A stretch of DNA of 32,798 nt from a virus, in the IMG/VR virus record IMGVR_UViG_3300030382_000678, positions 1-32,798 of that record. One strand, 5' to 3'. The first letter of the stretch is position 1, and each line of letters begins with the position of its first letter. Under the pieces are notes generated by a model. It was given only the letters and a program-made list of their open reading frames with translations, was not told where the DNA came from and did no database searches. Shown here piece after piece: positions 23,801 through 32,714 of the stretch. The position numbers were made by a program, and so were the translations under genes.

Positions 23801-26800
23801 CCTCGTGGATTCTATGAAAACGAAGCAAGAATCTACGACTCAGAAATGGCTGGTCGATCAGAAGAACCTGCTGGAGGCAGGATTCCAAGAGAAGAAGTAG
23901 AGCAAGTTGGAGAAGAAATTACTGAGAAAATTAAAAGTGGAGATGCTGAACTACTTGATACCCCTCAACTGTGGCAAGACGTAACGACTCTTAGATCACC
24001 AAAAGGAAGAGAGTATTACCCAGGTTCAAGTGAAGCAGGAGGAGACTTTGAACAGATCCTTGATTCTGTAAGCCGTCGCTTTGAAGAATTCTGGACACAA
24101 GTTCAAGGGCCGAGGTCACTTGAGACAGGGATGCCTTCCATAAGTACAAATAGACTTGCACAAGAACTAGGTGCAATATTCAGAGAAGAAGGTATAAATT
24201 TAGATGCGATTTTATATAATCCAAAACTTGTAGAAGCTACAGAATTCCTTTCTAGAAATGTTGAAAATATTACCAATCTATTAGAGATACGGTTTGGTTT
24301 GAATTTTGCTGGAGAAGAAACTGCTAAATGGGCAAAATTAGCAGATAGGGCAACTGATGATCCTTCTATAAATAAAGCAGAAGCTATAACAAATATGCTT
24401 AGACATTTAGAAACAACCTTACAATTCTCTAGGGTTTATCAAACTTGGACTAGAGCAGCAGGTGGTTTGCTGCAATCAGCTCAAGCTGAAATACTTACTG
24501 AAGGAATAACAGAAACGACTAAGAGAACAAATCTTAATTTCGATAAGATCACAGCAATAAGTGAAGCATCAAAAGTACCAGCTCAAACAGTCGTTTCTAA
24601 TCTTCCTGATGAAGTCTTAAATGGAATCAGGACAGGAGAATGGACTCCTGAAGCAGAAGGATTTATGGATCAATTGATATTCCTTTCAAGAGATACAAAT
24701 ACAAAGCATGGAATGAAAACACTTCAAGATTTACTTGGAGCTAATCAGCAAATAAGTAGCATGAGAAATGCTCCTAAGATTTCCAGTTATGAGAGATGGG
24801 GTAAAGGAACAGCTAATTACTACGTTAATAATCTTCTTTCTGCTGTTGATACATGGGGAGTTCAGCTCTCAGGTTTAGCAAAAGCAGTTAGCACAGAACC
24901 ATTAAGCATGGGTGTTAATGCATTAGCTCATCGTGACTTCCAGAATGCAAGATTGATGATGTTGCAATACGACTATTTAAGGAGAACTTTCTATGGTGCT
25001 CTTAAATTAGGAGCAAAAGCATTTGAGCTAGGTCAATCTTTATATGATCCCAAAATGCGAACAGCTGCTTGGGCATCAGATTTAGCTCAAGAAACGAATA
25101 TCAATAAAGGTTATGCAAGGGATCGTGCTTTCCAATTGGAAGATCCTCATCCATCTTTCAACTTAAATACAAATCCATTCACAAGAGAAGCAAAAGGAAA
25201 TCCTGGTCTTAATGTTGCAAATGTCCTATGGAGATTGGGTACTTGGAATATTAGAGGCCAATTAGCAATAGATACTTTTACAAGATCTCTCGCTGGTAAT
25301 TCTCTTGCATGGGTAACTGGAGTAGATCAAGGATTAAATAAAGGCAAGCGATTAGGACTAAAAGGAATTGAGTTAGAAAATTATGCAAGAAAATACGCTC
25401 AAGGAAGAATTGAGTTCTATACATTCGACGCTGTTGTTAATGGAGAAACAATTGCAGATGCACTTATGAAAGATGAAGCAGCAGTACAAATAGGACGGAT
25501 ACTTACCTTTACGGATCAGACCAGAGCAAGAATGCCACAAAGGCATAGTGGATATGCAGAAGAGATCGCAAGACAAAGAGGAATAACAGATGAAAAAGAA
25601 GTAGCAGAATTCGTAAAACGTTATATGAATGGTGAATTAGAAGGTGCTCAAAAAATATATAACGACTTCATGCGAGGTAATACTGGGAAAAGTGCAAAAG
25701 ATCAGAAAGGACTCCCAGATCCAGGAGAAGTTACTCCTGTAATGACTTCTGCTTGGTCTCAAATACCGATGAGATGGGGAAGATTGCAAGCTGGTCAGCA
25801 TGGATTTTGGGCCAGCTTTATTCAACCCTTTAACAGATCTCCTGGTGATATGACAAAGCAATGGATCAGAATGACTCCACTTAACTGGACTGTTGATACC
25901 TTCTATAGAGATCTCTTTAATGAAAACGTTCATCTAAGGAATAGATGGAAAACTGAATTAGCAACAGGAACAACAGCAGCAGGACTCTTTGCCATGACTG
26001 CTTTGCATGATGACGACTTCCCGATTGAGTTCACAGGATATGGGCCAAACAGTCCAGACATGAGAAAAGAATGGACAGATCAGGAAAGGCCTCCTCTCTC
26101 TTGGAGATCGAGAGGCCGAGACAAAGATGGAAATCCTTCTTATGGAGAATGGCATTCTTTCAGAGGCTATGAGCCTGCTGCAACTTTCATTGGAGGATTA
26201 GCTGATTACAAGATGCTCTATGCAGAGCTCTCTGAAAAAGACAGAGATGATCTTGTTGCAGGATTCTCTATGTCAATAACTGCACAAGTAATATCAGGTA
26301 GATTTAATGCTACTTATTACAAAGGAATAGTAGACTTTATTGATGCAATTGGATTGTTCCGACAGAATCTCCCAGGAAGAAGAGAATTAGAACCATCAGA
26401 AAGAACAAAACTAGCTAGATATGTTCAAAGATTCCTTGCTAACTTCATTCCTGAATCAGGTCGAATGAGAGAAGTAAGTAGAGCAATGGATCCGTATAAG
26501 AGAGAAATCTCTTCAGGAGTTAGACCAAAAGAAGCTTTTGATGAAGCAGATAAAGACCTCGTTAAAATGCGAGATCATTTAGGTCGTACTGTATATCTTA
26601 AGAAGAGAGATACAGAGGAAGGAAGTACTTTTGATCAAATGATAGATTGGATTAGTGGTTTTGCTAGGCAACAAATAGATGAAATAAAGAATACAATTCC
26701 AGGTTTCTCTGAAACATTACCTGAAAGAATAAACTGGATCACTGGACTGCCTATAAGGAATAAAGGCTTTTTAGGTAGTGATCAATTACCTTTAGATGAT

Positions 26801-27445
26801 GCTCCCTGGTTATCACGACTTTCAAGTGCTTACTTTAGAACAATACCAGGAGCTGCTAGTAGCTATGGAATAGGGGCAAGAGGGCATGAGTTCGATCCTC
26901 GATTAGATATTCAAAAGAAAAAAGGAGTAGAAACTTATGAGTATAAGAGTGCAATTGTTAATGATGAATTAATTAAATTAAATAGAGCTGGGGATGTCTT
27001 TGCACCACCAAGACCTACTGATTTTGGAGATAGAATTAGATTAAGTCCTCCAGCCTTTAGAAAATACAAAGAATACATTTACACTGTTACCTTGCCTGAA
27101 TATGGAGGAAAGAATCTCACTGAGGCTTTATATCAATTGATTCAATCAAAGGATTATCAAGCTCAAGAATATACAGCTCATCCAATGAACGGAACTGATC
27201 CATTAGAAGGTATCGTAAGATCAGATGACATCCAAGAAATCATCAATAAATATAAGCACGCAGCAAAAGAAAGGTTTAGGAATGATGGATCTAATGAGTA
27301 TAGAATGGAAGTAACTTTGCCAGAACATCGCCTTAAGGAAGCAGAGATACAACAAGAGGAGATAAGAAGAAGCAGGCCCCTTTATGATCAAGGCGATAAC
27401 ATGGAACTAAATGCTCAGGACTTTGCAGCCTCAATCAACAGGTAA
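20801..27445 (+). CDS. 16: gp16-like giant internal virion protein with HExxH motif
   Basis: A 2214-residue ejection protein in the T7 gene 16 position (T7 gp16 is 1318). The T7 N-terminal transglycosylase domain is not seen. Instead residues about 575-770 hold a metalloprotease-like segment: VHELLHSLSRYLP with H648, E649 and H652, and a candidate third ligand in DEYFAEMLTDH (E763 or E767). This is the layout of a gluzincin-type zinc peptidase. An acidic low-complexity part covers about 905-1050. The remaining C-terminal half is long and helical with aromatic segments (RMTPLNWTVDTFYRDLF), as expected for a channel-forming ejection protein. Whether the motif cleaves virion or host proteins is unknown. 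Confidence 0.85.
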   Translation: MGYTQVIDPVSGAATYEWEDRDETLSEETRRKTAERQTNTEPVDLKAAAIGTAKAVPRMFVNAGINAVQEGSDLIRDVGGHFGILEGTTNEEHDKPILGLGDWKPEPLESSGMAEDIGTGILQFGLEWVLLTKALRLANWGLKATPLARPLAYAGAKSKQIKGGILKTVGKSPVAPRTLQDLTKFGIKTATATSPKAAIIDFAGFDQYEGRLYDLAANSDTWFNNVKHIPILNQLATNPEDEGLKGRFKNALEGAFIDLGIGSVISARSASKVIDQRIQLAELQKLVKGTPAYNRQLEKVIAAGAELEKVPEIKTALRDKRVLDRQNKQITQTDRRKFDQAFAHKSPEWREAAWKKTRESLDRPVKRVDFIKERKVKVEGDLQSIRQQIDELGPEPQRPAKGQTRTPDGKWTPAYRKWDKWNRRNKSLQARQTELTTLEPSKPLPPSLEGDYRIESMDQFEVKDTGEMRVDDTQWYDPEGKPIAAADASDEDLYRNAFMQRAKDIADGIESGDLPYFYGKDGKTDETIAAQVIEGRSISQIIEKLKTNIPKPFVPIGEAKGISLSNYRGAEKIIKRLKDQVGKQGFTRGEVEAAEDFIDTIGRHMFDDVAFSFNSSIGSPGQFSFNRKLVELRKKVIDTGDFQESLVHELLHSLSRYLPASDLKRYRREWKNQRAKYERSMKKKFKFWEEDGTPSDMRKMKKMMQDAQTRANAEAKATGDISDKTMKEVNDIANHSLAYVEFTQFLSGKGYTKQNYRFKELDEYFAEMLTDHFMLDYTPVDFAPKGTFRRLVQEIGIFFKELWIEIHARIGPHNTEKIFNDYLKGRNNKQLRKYSLETYFDPDQAERVREGFLGIGIEINEKAQDFDVIHGSVFDEDFIKRRVEFEPDEMADLSDFIESFEDPTYDKLLRKINDYLYPEKGDKAAPYPINEKDGERIDDLLDILQEEDPKAYQEWEWMRDEPVETTAERKTRTDAEDEARFQEESRLYDEQQGRTEAGDDPRGFYENEARIYDSEMAGRSEEPAGGRIPREEVEQVGEEITEKIKSGDAELLDTPQLWQDVTTLRSPKGREYYPGSSEAGGDFEQILDSVSRRFEEFWTQVQGPRSLETGMPSISTNRLAQELGAIFREEGINLDAILYNPKLVEATEFLSRNVENITNLLEIRFGLNFAGEETAKWAKLADRATDDPSINKAEAITNMLRHLETTLQFSRVYQTWTRAAGGLLQSAQAEILTEGITETTKRTNLNFDKITAISEASKVPAQTVVSNLPDEVLNGIRTGEWTPEAEGFMDQLIFLSRDTNTKHGMKTLQDLLGANQQISSMRNAPKISSYERWGKGTANYYVNNLLSAVDTWGVQLSGLAKAVSTEPLSMGVNALAHRDFQNARLMMLQYDYLRRTFYGALKLGAKAFELGQSLYDPKMRTAAWASDLAQETNINKGYARDRAFQLEDPHPSFNLNTNPFTREAKGNPGLNVANVLWRLGTWNIRGQLAIDTFTRSLAGNSLAWVTGVDQGLNKGKRLGLKGIELENYARKYAQGRIEFYTFDAVVNGETIADALMKDEAAVQIGRILTFTDQTRARMPQRHSGYAEEIARQRGITDEKEVAEFVKRYMNGELEGAQKIYNDFMRGNTGKSAKDQKGLPDPGEVTPVMTSAWSQIPMRWGRLQAGQHGFWASFIQPFNRSPGDMTKQWIRMTPLNWTVDTFYRDLFNENVHLRNRWKTELATGTTAAGLFAMTALHDDDFPIEFTGYGPNSPDMRKEWTDQERPPLSWRSRGRDKDGNPSYGEWHSFRGYEPAATFIGGLADYKMLYAELSEKDRDDLVAGFSMSITAQVISGRFNATYYKGIVDFIDAIGLFRQNLPGRRELEPSERTKLARYVQRFLANFIPESGRMREVSRAMDPYKREISSGVRPKEAFDEADKDLVKMRDHLGRTVYLKKRDTEEGSTFDQMIDWISGFARQQIDEIKNTIPGFSETLPERINWITGLPIRNKGFLGSDQLPLDDAPWLSRLSSAYFRTIPGAASSYGIGARGHEFDPRLDIQKKKGVETYEYKSAIVNDELIKLNRAGDVFAPPRPTDFGDRIRLSPPAFRKYKEYIYTVTLPEYGGKNLTEALYQLIQSKDYQAQEYTAHPMNGTDPLEGIVRSDDIQEIINKYKHAAKERFRNDGSNEYRMEVTLPEHRLKEAEIQQEEIRRSRPLYDQGDNMELNAQDFAASINR

Positions 27446-27452
27446 CTAACCC

Positions 27453-30089
27453 ATGGCTCACGCATTCGATACTTATTCAGGAAATGGGTCACAGACCGAT
27501 TTCAGTATCAGCTTTCCTTATATCAATGAGGATCACGTAAAAGTATATGTCAACTATACGGATACCTCATTCACCTTTGAGCCGAACAAGTCAACAGTTC
27601 GTTTGGCTAGTGCTCCTGACAGTGGAGTAGTTGTAGAAGTCAGAAGAATCACACCCCTAACAGATGTTCTCGTTGACTATGCAGATGGCTCGACTCTGAC
27701 AGCAGGAGATCTAGATACCAGCAACCTCCAGCATTTATATAACGCTCAAGAGCTAGATGACATTCAAAATAAAGCTATTGCCCTTTCTCCTACTACTGGT
27801 CTACCTACAGCTAACAGTAGAAAGATTACTGAAGTTGCTGATCCAACAGCAGCACAGGATGCAGCGACAAAGAATTATGTAGATACACAAGATGCAACTA
27901 AGCAGCCATTAGATGCAGAGCTAACTGAATTAGCAACAATGGCTAGCACAACTGCTAGTGCATTAGCTGATTTAACACAAGCAGAAGTACAGGCAATAGA
28001 TGGACTAACAGCTAGTACTGCTGAACTAAACCTTATCGATGGAGTAACTGCTACGACAGCAGAAATTAATTACGTCGATGGTGTTACTTCTAATGTCCAG
28101 ACCCAGCTAGACGCAAAGCAGCCGCTAGATGCAGATCTAACAAGTCTGGCTAGTTGTCAATCAGGAGGTGCCGCAGCATTAGCAGCTCTGACTTCTACTG
28201 AGATAGGAATCATTGATGGTGCAACTCTTACTACTACTGAACTGAACTATGTAGATGGAGTTACTTCTGCTATTCAAACACAGATAGATGGGAAGCAACC
28301 ACTAGATGCAGATCTAACTTCTCTCTCTAGTTGCCAGTCAGGATCAGCCGTCAACCTTGCATTACTTACATCAGGTGAGGTCGCTGTTCTTGATGGTGCG
28401 ACTCTCTCTACTAATGAGCTGAATACCTTAACTGGAATCACTTCAACAGCAGCAGAACTAAATAAGTTAGATGGTGTTACTGCTACTACTACAAACTTAA
28501 ATGTAGTAAGTGGCATGACCAAGGCCACCTCTCTTACAAGCAATAGCGACACAGAATTACCAACATCAAAAGCAGTAGCAGATCATGTAACCAGTGTTGT
28601 TAATGCGCTTGGTGGTTTCGTTGCAGTCAATGGGCCTACTAACTTCCCTGCTACACAACCAGCTCAAGGTGTAGTTGTCAGTATTAAGGATGTTGGCTCA
28701 GGATTTACGACCAGTTCTAATGAGATAACCATTACAAATGGAGCTGGTACAAATAAGAATGTAAGAATTACAGGCTTTCCTTCTGAATATGCAGCAGCGA
28801 CACTGACAGATGACACTGGCTTACAGGTCACATCTGATATTACGAACAGTACAAGTGGAACACCTGCTGTTCATAGATATGTTTATCACAAGCAGCTAGC
28901 AAAAGAGAGTGACGTTAAAGCACTAAGTGATGACATCAACGATTTCAATGAGAGATATAGAGTTGTCGAATCACTTACTGGTTTAGGTGATAACGATGAA
29001 GGAGATTTGGTATATGTGAAGTCAACAGACAAGATGATGGTATATGACGCAACTACTAGCGCATATAAAGAAGTTCAATCAATCGGTAGCTTTAACTTTA
29101 ATACTCTTAGTTCTTATAACGGAACAGGTGGTAATAGTGCAGCATTTGATGGAACTGCCTATAGGTTTGTATTAAGTAATCCGCCTTCTTTTGCTCAACA
29201 ATTAATCTGTTCTGTTAACGGTGTTGTTCAAAAACCTAATACAGGTACGAGTCAACCATCAGAAGGATTTGCAATAGATGGAAGTTCGATACTCTTCGGT
29301 TCTCCACCAGCTCAGAATGCTCCTTTCTTTATCATTACGCTAGGATCAACAGTTAACATTGGCACTGTATCTGATGGGACAGTTACTGAAGCAAAGCTAA
29401 GTGTTGGTAATGATCCGAGTAACGGAAAGTTCCTCCAAGCACAGTCAGGACAGACAGGTGGGTTGTATTGGGCTGATGCTGCTGATACAGATAAAATAGA
29501 AAAGTTTGATTCTAAAGTTGAGGTTTCAGATACTGATGGTAATGCTGCTGGTAAAATATCTTTTTATATAGATAATAGTGAACAAGTAAGAATAGATGGA
29601 GGAACATTTCTAGCCGATGGGTTCCCACTAAGATTAGGTGATTTGGGTGGTACTTATACTAACTCACTACACCTATCTGGTAGCAGCAGCGGCCATAGTA
29701 TAGGTTCAGGTCAACAAAATATAACATTCGAAGCTGGTGGAGTTAATAATAATGTTAATACTTTCCATGACTGGATTAAATTAATTCACTCTCCTACTTC
29801 AGGTACAACTGCTACTAAGGTTGAACTTTATGCTTCAGATGTAAAACGATTAGAAACTTCAACTACTGGAGTTACTGTTACAGGAACACTAGCTGCAACG
29901 GCTCTTACAGGTGACGGTTCAGCTTTAACAGGAATAGCTTCTACCAGTCTTGATGGTTGTGGCTACGAGAACGATCAGACAATTGCAGCAGGCTCATATA
30001 GTATTGCAGCAAACAAGGGCATGCACTCCGTCGGCCCTATTACAAACAATGGAACCGTTACTGTTAGCGGAACCTGGGTTATCAGTTAG
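27453..30089 (+). CDS. 17: Tail fibre protein, gp17-like
   Basis: An 878-residue tail fibre (T7 gp17 is 553). Residues 1-150 are the T7-type virion-attachment domain (FDTYSGNGSQTDFSISFPYI, VEVRRITPLTD, LDTSNLQHLYNAQELDDI). Residues about 145-370 carry repeats built on QPLDADLTSL and DGVT units, a shaft typical of trimeric fibres. The distal part is beta-rich and ends in GDGSALTGIAST followed by a Thr/Gly-rich strand region, as in many marine phage adhesins. No chaperone or autoproteolysis motif was recognised. It is the anchor for the adhesin-like genes downstream. Confidence 0.92.
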   Translation: MAHAFDTYSGNGSQTDFSISFPYINEDHVKVYVNYTDTSFTFEPNKSTVRLASAPDSGVVVEVRRITPLTDVLVDYADGSTLTAGDLDTSNLQHLYNAQELDDIQNKAIALSPTTGLPTANSRKITEVADPTAAQDAATKNYVDTQDATKQPLDAELTELATMASTTASALADLTQAEVQAIDGLTASTAELNLIDGVTATTAEINYVDGVTSNVQTQLDAKQPLDADLTSLASCQSGGAAALAALTSTEIGIIDGATLTTTELNYVDGVTSAIQTQIDGKQPLDADLTSLSSCQSGSAVNLALLTSGEVAVLDGATLSTNELNTLTGITSTAAELNKLDGVTATTTNLNVVSGMTKATSLTSNSDTELPTSKAVADHVTSVVNALGGFVAVNGPTNFPATQPAQGVVVSIKDVGSGFTTSSNEITITNGAGTNKNVRITGFPSEYAAATLTDDTGLQVTSDITNSTSGTPAVHRYVYHKQLAKESDVKALSDDINDFNERYRVVESLTGLGDNDEGDLVYVKSTDKMMVYDATTSAYKEVQSIGSFNFNTLSSYNGTGGNSAAFDGTAYRFVLSNPPSFAQQLICSVNGVVQKPNTGTSQPSEGFAIDGSSILFGSPPAQNAPFFIITLGSTVNIGTVSDGTVTEAKLSVGNDPSNGKFLQAQSGQTGGLYWADAADTDKIEKFDSKVEVSDTDGNAAGKISFYIDNSEQVRIDGGTFLADGFPLRLGDLGGTYTNSLHLSGSSSGHSIGSGQQNITFEAGGVNNNVNTFHDWIKLIHSPTSGTTATKVELYASDVKRLETSTTGVTVTGTLAATALTGDGSALTGIASTSLDGCGYENDQTIAAGSYSIAANKGMHSVGPITNNGTVTVSGTWVIS
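28080..28433 (+). repeat. 177-bp tandem repeat in the tail fibre shaft
   Basis: Two degenerate 59-codon units start at 28080 and 28257. Each runs GVTS, then QxQxDxKQPLDADLTSL, a SCQSG segment and a DGATL segment. Partial copies precede them from about 27900. The DNA differs between copies while the protein pattern is kept. Confidence 0.75.
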
Positions 30090-30098
30090 AATCTTATT

Positions 30099-30683
30099 AT
30101 GGCTTTAGTTTTCAACGGATCAGCAAATACCATTGCAGGACTCTCAGTCGGAGGTCTACCCGACGGATGTGTAGACACAGATACATTAGCAACAACAGCA
30201 AGAGGTAAGCTTCTAAAAACTGCATATAAAACAACTACAACTACAGGGGCAATAATTTTTGATTCCACCGATTGGGGTGAAATTGATACAAATGCAAGGT
30301 TATCTTATACCCCTGCATCATCTAGTTCAACAATATGGATATATACTCAAGCTAGTGCAAAAGTATATTCTGGTGAAAAGTACTCAGTCTTATGTGGAGT
30401 TGATAATGGAAGCACTATTAAATGTATAAACGAAAGTGGGGCATCTTCTTACGATGTTACATTTAGTGGAACAGATCCAACTGGATTTAGTGAAATGTTC
30501 CGGGATAGTTCAAGTTCTAATTACAAGCATATGCATCCTTTCGGCTTCTGGGGTCATTTCATAAGTGAGGGTACTAGTGCTTTAACTTTAAAATTAATGG
30601 GAAGAAGCCACACAAATACGGATTCGTATCTTAATGACAATGGCTTGGCTTCCTCATTTTATGTAATGGAGGTAGCAGCATAA
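30099..30683 (+). CDS. Adhesin-like tail protein 1
   Basis: A 194-residue protein with an N-terminal segment (MALVFNGSANTIAGLSVGGL) and a beta-rich C-terminal domain beginning at GKLLKTAYKTTTTTG, with SYTPASSSSTIWIYTQAS and ending SFYVMEVAA. The same domain plan (GK-x-LQ, then ITP-x-x-x-SSKI, then a final E-x-A) is found in the next gene and in many marine phage tail proteins. I infer a distal fibre or receptor-binding component. Its TAA overlaps the next ATG by one base. Confidence 0.7.
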   Translation: MALVFNGSANTIAGLSVGGLPDGCVDTDTLATTARGKLLKTAYKTTTTTGAIIFDSTDWGEIDTNARLSYTPASSSSTIWIYTQASAKVYSGEKYSVLCGVDNGSTIKCINESGASSYDVTFSGTDPTGFSEMFRDSSSSNYKHMHPFGFWGHFISEGTSALTLKLMGRSHTNTDSYLNDNGLASSFYVMEVAA

Positions 30684-31336
30684 TGGGCAGTCTTAAATTC
30701 CCCCACGCATCAGGAAATAGCATGAGCATCGCAGCTCCTGCAACAAATCCTAATGAAGATTTAGAACTTAAATTACCTGCAACTATTGGTACTGCTGGTC
30801 AAGTATTAAAGAATAGTTCTACTGCTGGAACGCTTGAATTTGGTGATGATTCCGCAGGTAAAGTACTTCAAATTCAATACACATCAGTAGCAGCAGATAA
30901 CTCTAATGAACAAGATAATACGACTACAGATGGTAGTTGGGTAGCTTTAACTAAACCAACCTTAGTTATTACTCCAGCTGCAACCTCTAGTAAAATCATG
31001 GTTCAACTGAACATCTATGCTGGTATTGATCAAAATGATTCTGGCACTGAAATTGAGTTGGCAGTACGAATGCTAAGATCTCAGAGTGGCCAATCTGATG
31101 TAATAGTTGGATCAGGGCTGTGGAATATGAGAGCAGAGCATACGGCTTCAGGTGGATGGACTGGAGCCAACGCAATGATTCAAATGTTACACGTTGATAC
31201 TAGTTTTCCAAATACAAATGCAATCACCTATTCATTTACATCACAACTAGAGAAAGATGCAGATAGCTGTAGGTTCCATATGGGATCTTCTTATTCTGGG
31301 AATGGTACAACACTTGTAGCTACGGAGTTCGCATAA
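30683..31336 (+). CDS. Adhesin-like tail protein 2
   Basis: A 217-residue protein. The N-terminal part (FPHASGNSMSIAAPATNPNE, LPATIGTAGQVLKNSSTAGT) is a standard attachment/linker segment of marine phage tail proteins. The C-terminal domain (GKVLQIQYTS, ITPAATSSKIMVQLNIYAG, ending TTLVATEFA) has the same plan as the upstream gene, so the two look like distant duplicates with different surfaces. Start and stop are joined to the neighbours by one-base TAATG overlaps. Confidence 0.72.
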   Translation: MGSLKFPHASGNSMSIAAPATNPNEDLELKLPATIGTAGQVLKNSSTAGTLEFGDDSAGKVLQIQYTSVAADNSNEQDNTTTDGSWVALTKPTLVITPAATSSKIMVQLNIYAGIDQNDSGTEIELAVRMLRSQSGQSDVIVGSGLWNMRAEHTASGGWTGANAMIQMLHVDTSFPNTNAITYSFTSQLEKDADSCRFHMGSSYSGNGTTLVATEFA

Positions 31337-32523
31337 TGAGCACACTCAAAGTCAACGCCATATCAGATGCAGCAGGAGCTAATGGGAATGCCATTACACT
31401 TGCTACTGATGGAACGTGTACGGCAAAGGTTACTAATAACCTAAGCAATCGCAATTTAATAATTAACGGCGGGATGCAAGTTGCTCAAAGAGGTACGTCA
31501 GGCACAGGTAATGACTTTAAATCAGTAGATAGATACCAAATTCAAATGGGTGGTCATACTGATCAAATCCAAGCACAAGTTGCTTTAACTTCTAGCGATA
31601 CTGGACCTTGGGAAAAGGGTTTTAGAAAGAGCTTAAAAATTACTAATGCTACTACTGCTGATGAAACAAATACGTCTTCAGAAGCTAGATTAACTTATAA
31701 CATAGAAGCACAAGATATATCAAATAGTGGCTGGGACTACACTTCTACTTCTAGTGATTTAACCCTATCATTTTGGGCTAAATCATCCGTAGCTGAAACG
31801 TTCTATATAGTATTTAGGACTCTTGATGGTACTAATCAGGGCTATTGTACACCTGTAACTTTAGCGGCTAATACTTGGACAAACTTCACTAAAACTATAC
31901 CAGGTGCGGCTAATAATCAAATTGATGATGATAACGGGGCCGGCTTTGCTATCCACTTTTATTTCTATTTAGGTACAAGCTCTACCACCAGTAGCCATAC
32001 AAATAATGCATGGGGTGCTTACAATGGAAGTGACACAACTCCAGACTTTGAGTCTAGTGGAAGTTGGTTTGCAGGTGATGCTAGCTCTACTATGCAATTT
32101 ACAGGATGGCAATTAGAAGCAGGATCTACAGCCACTGACTTTGAACACAAATCATTTAGTGATGAACTGATGAGATGCCGTCGTTATTGTCAAGCATCAA
32201 CGGCTGATGATACTGATTACTTATTTGGTCCTGGTTATGACGGTGGTGCAGGAAGCTTTTATATGCCTGTAATGCTCAACCCTCCTATGAGGGCAGCACC
32301 ATCCATGACAGTACATTCAGGCAATTGGTACCAGCAAGGTGATGGTGGTGGATCGTCTGAGTACACAGCCGCTATGACCCGTTTCGATGAACAACCTGGT
32401 CCGATTCATACATCCTTATTGTTCTGGAAAGATACAGATTATCCAAGTGGTAAAGATGGGCGAACTCAGTGGATGAGGGCAGGAACAGACAGTACAGTTG
32501 TAGCACTTGAGGCGGAGATTTAA
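31336..32523 (+). CDS. Adhesin-like tail protein 3, carbohydrate-binding-like
   Basis: A 395-residue protein. The N-terminal 30 residues are a linker (STLKVNAISDAAGANGNAIT). NRNLIINGGMQVAQRGTSG followed by VDRYQ starts a well-known phage tail-fibre module that contains a jelly-roll-like carbohydrate-binding region (LTLSFWAKSS, GWQLEAGSTATDFEHKSF). The module ends with DELMRCRRYCQAS, after which a C-terminal beta domain follows. Receptor binding on the host surface is the likely role. It is joined by TAATG to the gene before and separated by two bases from the next. Confidence 0.78.
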   Translation: MSTLKVNAISDAAGANGNAITLATDGTCTAKVTNNLSNRNLIINGGMQVAQRGTSGTGNDFKSVDRYQIQMGGHTDQIQAQVALTSSDTGPWEKGFRKSLKITNATTADETNTSSEARLTYNIEAQDISNSGWDYTSTSSDLTLSFWAKSSVAETFYIVFRTLDGTNQGYCTPVTLAANTWTNFTKTIPGAANNQIDDDNGAGFAIHFYFYLGTSSTTSSHTNNAWGAYNGSDTTPDFESSGSWFAGDASSTMQFTGWQLEAGSTATDFEHKSFSDELMRCRRYCQASTADDTDYLFGPGYDGGAGSFYMPVMLNPPMRAAPSMTVHSGNWYQQGDGGGSSEYTAAMTRFDEQPGPIHTSLLFWKDTDYPSGKDGRTQWMRAGTDSTVVALEAEI

Positions 32524-32525
32524 TC

Positions 32526-32714
32526 ATGGCAGAGAAATACAAATGGGTTAAACACCCAGAATTTCCAGACGATACAAACAAAAATAGCTTGTTATATGCA
32601 GAGGATGGAACTAACTATCGAGTATCTATAAGTCGTAGTGATTCTGACAGCCATCTTTATAAGCAATACCAAGCCTGGGTAGCAGCAGGTAACACACCGG
32701 AGGCAGCAGACTAA
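32526..32714 (+). CDS. Small tail-associated protein, function unknown
   Basis: A 62-residue protein that I do not recognise. It is aromatic and polar (EKYKWVKHPEFPDD, YKQYQAWVAAGNTPEAAD). The end resembles the C-terminal xYxxWVAAGNxPxxAD motif that I have seen in small phage tail proteins and tail-fibre ends. It lies inside the adhesin cassette, and its stop overlaps the next ATG by one base. Confidence 0.6.
   Translation: MAEKYKWVKHPEFPDDTNKNSLLYAEDGTNYRVSISRSDSDSHLYKQYQAWVAAGNTPEAAD

Noticed and set aside
23586-23900. Frames of about 95-100 codons on both strands inside the gp16-like gene
   Set aside because: They arise from the acidic, low-complexity GAA/GAT-rich coding sequence. Their translations are biased and unlike proteins.
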